Shown piece after piece: positions 45,600 to 56,144 of a DNA stretch of 64,000 nt. A program made the translations under genes and the position numbers. The notes beneath the pieces were generated by a model. It was given only the letters and a program-made list of their open reading frames with translations. It did no database searches and was not told where the DNA came from. This DNA comes from Lepeophtheirus salmonis. Lineage: Eukaryota > Arthropoda > Copepoda > Siphonostomatoida > Caligidae. Position 1 is the first letter of the stretch, and every line of letters begins with the position of its first letter. The stretch is from the NCBI RefSeq assembly GCF_016086655.4, contig NC_052141.2:12586001-12650000 (forward strand). Direction: 5' to 3'.

Positions 45600-47180
45600 T
45601 TCTAAGACACTTACAAAATCTAGTATGTTTAATCAAGATCAATAATACCGGAAAGAAATGTTCAGTGAAGAACAAAGCGACTTATCATCCTTTCTCTACG
45701 TCAAACTCCTTCCAAGTCTACTCTATTGCGTCTCTTAATATTCTTGAAAAACTTTTTCATTGATTTGAGTCCTTAATTGTCATTGATTTACTTAACGAAC
45801 AAAGGACTCATATCTATGACACTGAGTCCATTTATAAGGCTGTATTATTTCTGTAATTCTAGACACTTCATCCTCGCTTTCGATTCTAGTGTTACTTGTG
45901 AGTATCTTCATCTTTCACTGTAAAAAAAAAAAAGTAGAAGACGATCCTGGACCATTAATTTAATGTGGTCCTCTTTCCTAGATATTTTTTAGAACAAAGG
46001 CACAAAACATATTCAACTCGCCTATTACCTACACATATGCATCAATAGTTTATGGTAACTCTTACGTGATAACTATGTTAATTAATTATTTGTGATCTTA
46101 TAACATAAGTAGACTTATTTTGGAAAATCTGAATTTAATTTAACATATTTCAAAAATTAGTGAGTCGGAAGTCGTTTTCTGAATAACTAAATCACTTGTT
46201 GTCATATTTAAATATCACTCGATCGTGAGGATTTAGGATCTCCACATCAATATTCAATCAATATATTACGGATTACACTAAATGCTTACGATCTAACAAA
46301 ACTGTATAAAAGAATGATTATTTTAGTATTCATTGACACTAAATAATCGATTAATTATGCTCCTTGACAATTGTAAAGAATATTAATATTACATTAAGGC
46401 TCAAAATTATTTTCTTATTTACCAATTGTAAACAATGGTGTAATGCAAATATGTATTTATTCATGTTTCATTGATTTAAGTTTATATATATATATATTTC
46501 ATTGTTTAGCCTTATAATTTGTTTGATAATTGATTATTTTACTATGTATTATAAGTATATAAGTATTACTAGGTATGTAGTAAAATGTAAGAATAATATT
46601 TTCACTAATTATAGTATTTTAAAACTAATAGCAGTAGATCTATATTTGATAGAAATTTTTGACGTTGAATTTGATAAAAAGCATCCTTTAAATTGTTTTA
46701 TATTTTGATCAAATTTTCAAGTGCATGATAAAACTAATAGTTTCTGAAGTAAATGATAATATTCAAAAAGATATAAAAATAACTTCTATTAAAATAAAAA
46801 CTAAGGAGTATAAAAGGATTCAAAAGTTGAATAGTGGGCATATAATGATGATTTATTTAATTAAGAATATTGATAATGTTATTCAACCGTTATAAAAATT
46901 TCGCTTGTCTAATTGCAATTTACAATATTATTATTAATATTTAATAAATTCACACCAATCTCCTCTTATTTAAAATAAGAAAGCTATCAATGAATTAAAA
47001 ACCTAAGAATACCCCATATCTTATCTCTCGCACACGCCTTCTCTTCCTTGTAAGTTAAGTATTTATTACTCCAATATGTGATTCCTTGTTTAATCTATCA
47101 CCTGATTCTAAATATAGTTAAGTATCGAATGGCTAGTCTCTCCAAGTCAAAGCCGCTTTAACTTGGGAAGCATTTTAACA
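45600..47180. other. No recognisable gene
   Basis: AT-rich, including a very AT-rich patch at 46370-46980. The frames at 46502 and 45515 show no domain. Confidence 0.45.
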
Positions 47181-47221
47181 TTTCATCTTTCAGGTCATTA
47201 TGGTTCGATGTTTGATTTCAT
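47181..47221 (+). repeat. 41-bp exact duplicate of 49519-49559
   Basis: The sequence 'tttcatctttcaggtcatta' plus the next 21 bases is identical to 49519-49559, while both flanks are unrelated. At the second site it forms the start of P-like transposase coding sequence, preceded by what looks like a 3' splice site (tttcatctttcag). Confidence 0.85.
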
Positions 47222-48480
47222 TTTAATATTTCATGGTAAACCCTAATCTAAGTTTTGTAGATTACCTAGCAGGTCACTAAACGTCCTAATTGAACTCCTG
47301 CCGATCATTTAAGTCGTTGCCAGGTAAAGATTTCTATTAAATTCAATATTTACTTGAATAACAAAAATACTTTTTACAGGCTTACTTTAAAGAGAAAATG
47401 TTTTGTCGTTGACCTTTCGGACGATGGCTAATGACACAGGGTGTAGTTCTAAATTTTCGATTATAAGAAAAATAATGGTTGAAAACCTTCAGGAAATAGA
47501 AATAGAGTAGAATGAGAGTTTACAATAAATTTTCTTATTCACTCAATAATGATAATGAAAAAGGAGTTTTTACGAACCTACCTTTGATTAATGTACGATT
47601 GAAGAAGTTTATGATGTTGTTATACCTAGAAATTACCAAAATCTCTTGGAATTATGTAAATATTTATTATGAATATGGGTTTTTCAGAAACGAATGCAAA
47701 ATTTGAACCAAATCTAGTAAATATTTATTTGATGAATAAAATGTACTATAATATATAAGTAATCCAAATATAATTTTCATTAAAACATAATACATGAATA
47801 TATATAATTTATAAAGAAATTATTTAACGTTATCCAAATAATAATGAGGAAATACGAAAAGATTCCAGGCTCAATAAGTTTGGGATTTGCAATGACATTA
47901 AGATATTCCAGTATAAATTTACAGAACTTAGGAAGCCACTTTTAACTATTTTTAAACACATTATCACTTAACAGTTCCGAATAACTATTTACATGTATTA
48001 ACATAATAGAAAATGCATTCCAGACCAACATATCGAGAAAAGAGAGGCACGTTAATAGTCTAGAATTTTCTTCCACTTATTTTCCATTGGCAAAGGAGAC
48101 TCATAAGTAATAAAGAAATCAGGTATTTGGTATGAGTGATTTCTGTGTTATATACATCAAGGACACTGAAGGACTCTTTTCAATGAAATGGAATTTTTAA
48201 GAGTAGGAGACGAAGTAAAGTTGACTTAAGGAGGAATTGACTAAATAATTTTAATCAATAAATGGAGGATGATAAGTTCTCTCTGTTCCTCACTGGTACT
48301 TTGAATCGATTATTTTGTCTGTTGATGGAACTTTTTAGTTCTTATAAGCTTAAGTAGGTAGTTTAAAGGATTCCAACTATTAAGTAGACTACTAATAGAC
48401 TTTAACTTATAGCCGTATACGAAGATTCCGAAGAAGATCTAAAGGAGTTTACATATAGAGACAATGAATATAAGAAGTCA
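47222..48480. other. No recognisable gene
   Basis: AT-rich. Holds the second copy (48137-48180) of a segment of about 43 bp also present at 13790-13832. The 64-codon frame at 47512 has no domain. Confidence 0.4.
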
Positions 48481-48491
48481 CTATCACTTAC

Positions 48492-48552
48492 CTTGAAGTG
48501 AAGTGGCAAGTCCACAATAAACGATCCCTCCATTAAAGAAGATGAGATCCAT
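48492..48552 (-). CDS. Candidate first coding exon of an unknown gene
   Basis: On the minus strand a TATA-like 'ttataagg' (48653-48660) lies about 100 bp upstream of an ATG at 48552. This opens MDLIFFNGGIVYCGLATSLQ and reaches a consensus donor 'gtaagt' right after 48492, giving a 61-nt exon ending in phase 1. An overlapping frame is also open across the exon, so the reading frame is not certain. No matching downstream exon was recognised before 47222. This could be a real first exon or chance. Confidence 0.22.
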
Positions 48553-49014
48553 TGAGTGAGGTACAAAGAGGAGAGATCCCTTGTACAGAAAGTGATATTG
48601 AAGAGATGATCAGAAGACGTGATAGGATATTCAAATGTAAAATTATGAACACCTTATAACGGGAAAAATGGGTGAATGTGTATCGATTTATCTAAATGCG
48701 TCGAACGAAAGATCCATTTAAATGGCAATGAATGAAATATGTATTTCTACGTAGTTCCAACTCTTCTCTTCTCTCCCCCTCCTCTTCTTCGAGTATAATA
48801 AAATTAGAAGGACTGCACTTATCAATCATTTACCCAGTTGATTTTTCTCATAACAGCGGACCCAATTATGTATCCACTCTCCAGTTCTTCTCTCTAGTAG
48901 TTCTTGCTTGAGCTGATCCCACTTTTCTTCAATTCAGTGTATCAATATATTTTTCTTTTCTTACCTTGTTCCTACATATACTAAAATTATATACAATATA
49001 ATCCCCTACGAGTT

Positions 49015-49175
49015 GCAAGTCATTTATATTCAAGTCTGACTCGAGTCACAAGTCGTTATTTTCCCCAATCAAGTCACTAGTCATTTTAGTTCAAGTAAGA
49101 CTCGAGTCACAAGTCGTTAGATTAGTGACTCGAGTCTGACTCAAGTTCAAGTCATGTGACTAGAGTCCACAGCTC
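49015..49175. repeat. GACTCGAGTC-rich repeat
   Basis: Two diverged units of about 60 bp containing 'gactcgagtcacaagtcgtt' follow each other, then 'gactcgagtctgactcaagt' and an end reading 'gactagagtccacagctctg'. On the other strand that end starts 'cagagctgtggactctagtc', resembling ends of non-autonomous hAT-like repeats seen in many animals. Confidence 0.55.
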
Positions 49176-49518
49176 TGGAATATGGTGTCCTATGTTTTGA
49201 TGAAATGTCATTATCCAAAGAAGTCACTATTTGTCCAAGAAATGAGCAAATATTTGATATCCTAGCAGAGTCTCTGGTACTCCATTATCTTACTAAATGA
49301 AAAGAGCAAATTTATTAATCATTTTTTAAATTATACAACTTACGGATTTTATCATGATAACGGCCACCATTTTAATATTACCACAGCCATATAAACAATA
49401 GCATGAGGTAATAATAATTATTTTATTGTATTTCCTTATCTTGCCTTCTATTCAACTATTTCCTATTCAATTAACTTCCATTGCAAAACTTTTATTGTAT
49501 TGTGTTATAATATTTTTG

Positions 49519-49765
49519 TTTCATCTTTCAGGTCATTATGGTTCGATGTTTGATTTCATCGTGGAAACAAGTGATTTTTTATGATTACAATAGATTTATT
49601 GTTAGATATTATTTACGAGTTAGAAAAAATAGGAATCAAAATATACGCAATGGTTTCTGACATTGGGACGTGTGTTATCCGATTCTATCACGGATATATT
49701 CTAGGAATAAATACGAGAGACTTCTATATAGGTACACACGTATTACCAGTGTTTACTTCGTCAAG
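49519..49765 (+). mobile_element. P-element-like transposase fragment
   Basis: After a likely splice acceptor (49519-49531) the sequence encodes MVRCLISSWKQVIFYDYN. Then, shifted by one base, TIDLLLDIIYELEKIGIKIY and VSDIGTC..R.YHG..LGIN follow. In P-superfamily transposases the corresponding block reads roughly 'mvr.L...WKqpi.y..d..mt...l..ii..le..g..v.a.vsD.g..N...w..LGI' and contains a catalytic Asp. Here the Asn after the Asp motif is lost and the frame is broken. Orientation and position relative to the 40470-41640 relic show it is a separate copy. Confidence 0.78.
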
Positions 49766-49774
49766 CCTGACTAG

Positions 49775-50384
49775 ATGAAATCATTTCGTCAACTATTGTT
49801 TTTTTTTCATGACAAAGACGAAAATCTGACAAAAATCATGACGAAGACCAAGGACCAACAAGTGGGACTGGACTATTTGTTGTCTTAAATAATATTTAAA
49901 TATTTGCAAAAATTCTTTAAAAATATTTAGCCTGTACCCATTCACATTTTTCTATTCATTTGTTCAATCGTTCCTTTTGTAAAAACTTTCTTTTCGGCGT
50001 TCATTCGTTCATTTTTGAATTATTTATTTATTCATTTAATATTTATCTAGTATAAAAAGTCCAATCTACAAAATACTCATTTATATATAAATAATTTTTT
50101 GTTTCTCAGTACATAAAAATGAGCCTTAAGGCTGTAGCTAACAAAAAGCAAAACAGGAATCCCAGAGGTCTTGAAATGTACAGGGCTCTAATATACTGGT
50201 AGAATTGATGCTCTCAGTTTTTATAAAATTGTGTCCAATTTTTTAAAATGGTTTTTTTTTACAGCCTAAGAAATACCTTCCAGTCAGTTTTTTAGGGCTG
50301 CCTTGAAAAGTGACGCAAGACAGTATTGTTATTCAAGGAAGCTCTAATTTATTTTCAACAGTCTCCCTCCTTTAGAAAGCAACT
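49775..50384. other. No recognisable gene
   Basis: AT-rich with 'ttcattcgttcat' words; no domain. Confidence 0.45.
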
Positions 50385-50760
50385 GATCACACTTATTTTT
50401 TCTGAGTAACCTTATTTAATGGCAGGGCCGACCCGTGGCATAGATAATACAGATACATTCTAATGGTACTGTTCATCTAGGGACTTGCTATAATGGGGGC
50501 GAAAAAAAAAGTTGAGCCTGAACGAAACCCACCTTCTCGGTCGGGGTCAAATGTTCCAACATGATAGTTTGCCCCATAACAGGCGGATGTGAACAGGCTG
50601 GGCTGATTTTTTCAAAACCCTGTAAACTCTTCCTGTGAGTTCATATCCCATATACCCACAGTGGTCTTAGTTTGTCTATAGTGTTCACCTCTCCAGACAG
50701 ATAGGGATATTATTTTTTTATTATTATTGTTATTGGAGACATTTATGCAAGACTTTGGGA
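50385..50760 (+). repeat. Dispersed repeat family R3, copy 2
   Basis: Direct, diverged partner of 10078-10540, with the shared blocks given there. Confidence 0.65.
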
Positions 50761-51003
50761 TGTGGGGTGCTTGCTGTATGATGGTACAAAATTAGTCCCT
50801 ATTATATACACTATACATATATTCATGCAGTTGTAATATTTATAATTTATTTTCTAACACTTATATTATGTCTACAGTTTCGTTCTTAACATACTCGTAG
50901 TTCAACTTTACATTTTGAATCGCATTGACACAGGGCACCATTCTACGTTCCAACTAAACTAAAATTGTGTGGTCAGAAATGAAAAGAGACATACAGTATA
51001 GAC

Positions 51004-51185
51004 CAGTGGTTCTTAGCCTGGGTTCGGTAAAACACTCTTGGTAGTTCGGTAAGCCCGGCATCCACTGACGAGACTGTGGACCTTCTTTCCGTAAGAGTGT
51101 GCCGTAACAGTGTTGCATCACTAGAGAGAGGGGGAATACCAACATCAAAGAACAACGGGAGTGATTCCACTGTGAGATTCATAAA
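51004..51185. mobile_element. hAT-type terminal sequence (non-autonomous fragment)
   Basis: 'cagtggttcttagcctgggt' starting near 51004 resembles the terminal repeat 'CAGTGGTTCTCAACC' of Charlie-like hAT elements. About 180 bp of relatively GC-rich sequence follows. No inverted partner was found. Another sequence of the same style, 'aaggttgggaatccc', lies at 62393-62407 in opposite sense. Confidence 0.35.
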
Positions 51186-52442
51186 AGTTTGTATTAAATA
51201 ACTAGAAAATTTAGTAAAACTTGTCGATAGACAACATAATAGTTAGAAATATGTTCTTCCTTGAACCATAATTAATATACTTATTAAGACTAATTTGCTA
51301 ATTATTTTCTTAATTCCCTTTTTTAATTCGTATTTAATTTATGTACGTTATCACTTTTTCGCTTAGTACAATAATTGTTTTTTTTAAAAATATTTTTTGG
51401 TGCATTTGCGAATGTACAACCCTTACCAAATAAACTTTTTATAGACACTGAGAAGATATCTTGTTTTATGAAATTGTCTACTTATTAGCAAAAAAATATA
51501 CTTGCCCTCCAGAGTCAGGAAATTTGGTCTGATCTGAATAAAACATAACCTTAAGTACGTAACTTAGAATTCTGAAAACTATTATTTTATGTCTAAAGAG
51601 TGTATTTGTCTCCATTTTTGAAATAAATAGCCTATCCTATGCGTTTTTATTAGCAAACATCCATACATGCAACTATAATATTATATTTTAGTAGATATAT
51701 ACGTAATTAATTTTGAAAATTACGGGTAAATAATATGAAAATACTAATCTGGGAGTACTTAATATATAAATATAATTTAATAGGTTTGACCTATTTGGCA
51801 AACTATAAGATGAATTAGTATCTTATTTCTATGATTTTTACACCCCAGTATCTACCAAAAAAGAAATTGAATAATTTAAAAGAACGGAAGAATATCTAAT
51901 GTTATCTATCTCGAAACCTAGCTTAACCTTATGAATACGTTTTGTTTTTATTTATATTTATAATTTTAAATAGAATATTATGTCTTTTAACTAGCAATTA
52001 GAATAATTAAAATTTAAAATTATTCATTAAGAATGACAAAATCCTGTTTAATACAATTTCACTTTGATAAAGCTTTTTGTGACTTCAACAAATATGAGAT
52101 CACGAAAAAAATACTTATGTATGTATTATACTTTATACTTATTGCAAAGCATACTGAAAGATTTGGGATTTACGTAGTATGCATAATATTTAACAATAGA
52201 GTATCTACTCTTGAGATGTGTCAACAAGTGTGTATGTAAAAGTAATCCCCACTGAAGTAAACAAAAGCTGATTGATAAAAATATTTCCTTCAAAGCTCAT
52301 TTCTTCATATTTACAAACGTGAATATTTTAAGTACTTTCCTGTTCACTCATCCTTCTTCATAACTATTTATTTAGGTAAGTGTATAGATGTTTGTTTCTG
52401 TAGTTATAAGTTATAACTTATAACGACTTTTCATTATATCAA
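51186..52442. other. No recognisable gene
   Basis: Very AT-rich; the 68-codon frame at 52033 has no domain. Confidence 0.5.
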
Positions 52443-52765
52443 CTATGACTAGGAAGGGGGGGGGGGATAAGGAAATAAACACGGACCATTGGCAATAATT
52501 ACTCCAATGTCGATCCTCAATTCTCACTCAAAGTCCAACAATGACTTGCAATAAATCCTCGTGGTTACTCTCAGTCTTTTATGAGCTCACAAGAATGTTC
52601 AATCTGGTTTTGAATAAATTAAAATGTAGCTGGAAAGAAAGTTGACTACTCAGGAGTTAAATAATTATGGCAGCAAAGTAGGAAAAGTAAATTTATTCTT
52701 CAGATTACCAATTTAAAAAAACGGTGTAGCCCAAAAATACACGTGATTTACAATAAAAACCATAC
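52443..52765 (+). repeat. Dispersed repeat family R1, 3' two-thirds
   Basis: Matches 6080-6400 of the longest copy: 'attactccaatgtcgatcc', 'agtcttttatgagctcacaa', 'ggagttaaataattatggca' and 'ttattcttcagattaccaat'. A G9 run at 52457-52465 lies at its left end. It ends where the inverted repeat of the Merlin relic begins. Confidence 0.65.
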
Positions 52766-53334
52766 GCTGAAGTATTGGTGTATCCTGCACAAGTTTGACG
52801 GCATGACATACTTTCTCTTTCTATCTCAAAATTGGAAACAGAGGATAGTTGAAATTCAATTCTCGCAACCTTTTAATAATAAGGAAATACCTTTGATACG
52901 TCAAGCATAGGGACACAAAGAATTTATTGACGGAAGAAGAGGAGAAGGATCTCGACTTTTTCGAGTTATTCGGATAATTAGCCCTTTGAAGAGTCACAAA
53001 AGTAGATGGAAGGTCTCATTTTGTAGGAAGGCCTTATTTTAATAAAGAAAAGAAGCATTCTAAAATAAATTAAAAACATTAAATTTAAGAAGACTAAATT
53101 TCCAATTCGTTTAATTTGCAATCCTTCCAAAATAAAATCTTTTGATACAAAGCTATCGAACAAGTCCAATTTTGTTAATCATGTTTCAGATATACTTCTT
53201 CTAGGATGAAAGAATTGGATATAATTGTGAAGAACATATATGCCATCAAATCCACTAAGTCAGGAAACAGAAAATCAAAGTGGAGCATTAATGAATTTTA
53301 AGAAAATAAATGAAAAATATGAAAGAACCTCATA

Positions 53335-53655
53335 TGGCTCATAATGTTGTCAGGAATTTTATAAAAAGGACTAACATTCTTGAGACACTTCCTCAACATA
53401 TACTCGTAGGGATATGTCTGAAAAACCTCTCTAAGAGGTAGTCTTAACTCCTGACAATCTGAGCATACCCTTTAAATGACTCTAGAAAGACTCAATCGTC
53501 TGAGTATGAGCACGAGTTAATGGATCCAGAAAGTTATACTTATGTACAACAGTAAATTGTGCCATATCTAACTCATTCCCAAGGTTGCGATAGGCTACCC
53601 AATCATCAGAAATGACAGTTGTTCCGGATTTAACGTAAGAACTTATTCGAACAAT
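53335..53655 (-). pseudogene. Merlin (ISXO2/IS1595-like DDE) transposase remnant
   Basis: Reading down the minus strand from 53655: YVKSGTTVISDDWVAYRNLG, then FTVVHKYNFLDP and LTRAHTQTIESF, a TAG where Trp is expected, then SHLKGMLRLSG. This is the second half of the IS1595-type DDE domain, whose pattern is 'G..i.SD.W.aY..l ... vnHs..F..P..g.hT..iE..W..lK'. The middle Asp (SDDW) and final Glu (TIE) are visible. Further down the frame decays with more stops. The first catalytic Asp and N-terminal domain are missing or unrecognisable in 54160-54380. Confidence 0.82.
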
Positions 53656-54121
53656 TGTGATCGATAAAATTAAAGCACAATTCAGTGATACTTAATCATA
53701 CTATATATTAATAGTTTTAACGAATTAAATAGTTTGAATAGGGGAGATAATTATAGACTGTAAACTAAGCGTCAATATTATAAAATTTGATTTGTTCATA
53801 TATTTTAAATGATAAACTTAATTTAAATTACATTACTAATAATAGATGTGTTTATTTTTTAGTTATTGCTTATTTAATATATTATAATAATATAATTGTT
53901 AGGTATAGAAATATACTGTAAAAGCTTGTATGATCCTACCCGTAAACTTATCCCAACAATTATGATCTATAAAATCATCACAAAATCAAATGATAATTAA
54001 TGTAACGGAATTTTGATTTCTTACAAATATCTATTTTTTTAAATATAATATTAAGACTTATTATTAGGTAACAAATCATTTATTTTGCATAAGGACCCCG
54101 ATTATAGACTGTAAACTAAGG
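53630..54121. repeat. Diverged tandem duplication inside the Merlin relic
   Basis: The segment beginning 'cgtaagaacttattcgaaca' (53634) recurs as 'cgtaaacttatcccaacaat' (53942). The exact 20-mer attatagactgtaaactaag occurs at 53751-53770 and 54102-54121. The offsets are about 305 and 351 bp, so one unit gained sequence after duplication. Confidence 0.65.
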
Positions 54122-54656
54122 ATAAAAACACTTCAATTAGGCTTTCAATTGACTCTTATCCGAGTTCATCAATCTCCAAGATGTCCCGTGCAAAGTATTC
54201 CTAAAAGTAATTCTACTATCACAATTCATAATAGATGTATGAAAAAGTAGTAATGCCTTACGTAATTAGATATGATCTCCTCCAGCCTCATCCCTCCGTC
54301 AACGGATGGACTCCGAGAGAATTCACCCCCTTCCCTACTCCGAATACTCCATATGAGCCAAATTTTCAACTTTTTCTACACAATGAGACCTTCCATCTAC
54401 TTTTGTAACGCTTCGAAGTGCTAATTAACCGAATAACTCGAAAAAGTCGAGATCATTCTCTTTTACTCAGTAAATATATTCTTTGCTTCACTTTGTATCC
54501 CTACGCGTGATGTGCCGAAGTTATTTCCTTATTATTAAAAGGTTGTAAGGATTAGATTTCAACTATTCCCTGTCGTTGTCTTTAACTTTGAGATGGAAAG
54601 ATAACGTATGACGTACGGGCAAAACTTGTACAGGATATCCGAGTATTGAGTGATTT

Positions 54657-55500
54657 GCTTGCTTTTTGTTATTATAACCCTTTTAAGAACTTTTTTTTAT
54701 CGAGTGAATAGAGATAAAATACATTGAGTGAATACCTGACCAAAAGAAATGGAATTCTGTTGAAGCCAGGAGTTAGTTGGCCAACATAATGGCAAATATA
54801 TGTAGTTATTTATACATCAATCACTTCAGCTATTGTATGGACTCAATACATCCCATACTTCTATAAAAACTGAAGAGTTTCATAAAGAAAAATATAAACA
54901 AATGTAATTTAGAGTAAGGATTGAATAAATAAATATTTGAAATATTTTATGTTGTTAACATACATCAGGGTGTTGCCTCGCAAACACAAAAATACCTTAT
55001 GTTGTCAGCTGTCGATTCCGTCATTTCACTTGATACGTCATGGCTATTTTACAATGGATTATTTTTGATAAATAAGTTATAATTAATCATACTTACGCTC
55101 CGTTTCCAAAAGGACAGGAATACAATTTCATGGTGATCCCTCAGCGTAAATATATTCACGTATAATACGTTGGGGAAAAAGTAATTTCGTATTTTTGCTT
55201 TATTTAAATGCTTTCTTAGAAGTATTATAATCATACAATTTAACCAAAGTATCCTCAATTCTTTTTAATAACTTGCTGCCAAGGAGAATCCAACTCCATA
55301 AACGCCTTCTCGAAGAAGCCCTAGTCCTTATATACAAAGAAGTTTAAACAGGGCTCTATTAAGACGAAATTTTTACCCCTTAAGCGTGTTGGTCATAGAC
55401 CAGAAAATGATCATCACTATATTTTTATCTCTATGTTAGAATGTTGGAAATTACGTAGCCATAGCCCTATACAAAAAAAAAATGATGGAAAAAAAAAATT
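54657..55500. other. No recognisable gene
   Basis: AT-rich; short frames only. Confidence 0.45.
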
Positions 55501-55506
55501 GAAAAA

Positions 55507-55806
55507 TTAAAATGAAAAAAAAAAAAAAAAATATCTGGAACAACCTTTCTCAGGAGTTTGTAGACAAATTCTTGCCAGAAGATACCATCTTTTCTTTTTT
55601 GAGAGCGGTTTTGCCTTCTGCAGCATCTGCCTTCCACTTCTTATCGACGCCGTCCTTCTTGATAGCGTCTCCTTTTTCCTGACCTCCTCACTTTTCTCTT
55701 CTTCGCTCTCATCTTCATCAAGGAAGTTCGCGTGTTTCATATCTTTAAGACTGCTAAAATCAAATGAGTGAGTGCCAACAATCTGATCGGGGCCTTGTCC
55801 GTGCAT
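55507..55806 (-). CDS. Hypothetical acidic/basic protein, 99 residues
   Basis: The minus-strand frame opens MHGQGPDQIVGTHSFDFSSL, followed by an acidic block (DEDESEEEKSEE) and a Lys/Arg-rich half. Its last codons translate a poly-A tract (on the plus strand), so the true end is doubtful. A +1 frame over the basic half is also open (DAIKKDGVDKKWKADAAEGK), so a frameshifted pseudogene is as likely as a gene. The segment is richer in GC than its surroundings. No family recognised. Confidence 0.25.
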   Translation of the reverse strand: MHGQGPDQIVGTHSFDFSSLKDMKHANFLDEDESEEEKSEEVRKKETLSRRTASIRSGRQMLQKAKPLSKKKRWYLLARICLQTPEKGCSRYFFFFFSF

Positions 55807-55809
55807 TTA

Positions 55810-56144
55810 AGCTTAATTTCACTTTGGATGAGAATTTCTCATCAAATCTTGCAAGGCCTTCCGTCGACGTGTAAAATCTGTGATTAATGCTGAAGTTGGC
55901 AATATTGAGGGACAGCTATGCTTTCATATACAAGTTTTGTAATTATTATTATTTATTTATTTTTGTTATAAATTACATATTGAAAAAATAAAAGTATTGA
56001 AGTATTTTATAAAGTAAACTCTCGACTCCATATTTTACTGACCAAACCTGTAAATTAGAAAGTAACACGTATCCCTTATAACACAGGTAGTCATCACATT
56101 GTATCTGAAATACAATAATTAGATGGTATATGTGTACAAGTGAA
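55810..56144. other. No recognisable gene
   Basis: Spacer between two oppositely oriented candidate coding segments. Confidence 0.4.

Larger units (their letters stand above)
52772..54656 (-). mobile_element. Merlin-type DNA transposon relic with long inverted repeats
   Basis: Arm 52772-53035 and arm 54378-54656 are reverse complements over roughly 270 bp with moderate divergence. For example 'ctcgactttttcgagttatt' on the left pairs with 'aataactcgaaaaagtcgag' on the right, and 'cttttaataataaggaaat' pairs with 'atttccttattattaaaag'. Between them lies a minus-strand Merlin/IS1016-like transposase remnant (53335-53655) and a diverged tandem duplication (53630-54121). Outer edges are fuzzy and no target duplication could be set, so the exact element limits are approximate. 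Confidence 0.72.

Noticed and set aside
50954..51182. Minus-strand frames of 64-69 codons
   Set aside because: They lie in the hAT-type terminal sequence and have no protein motif.
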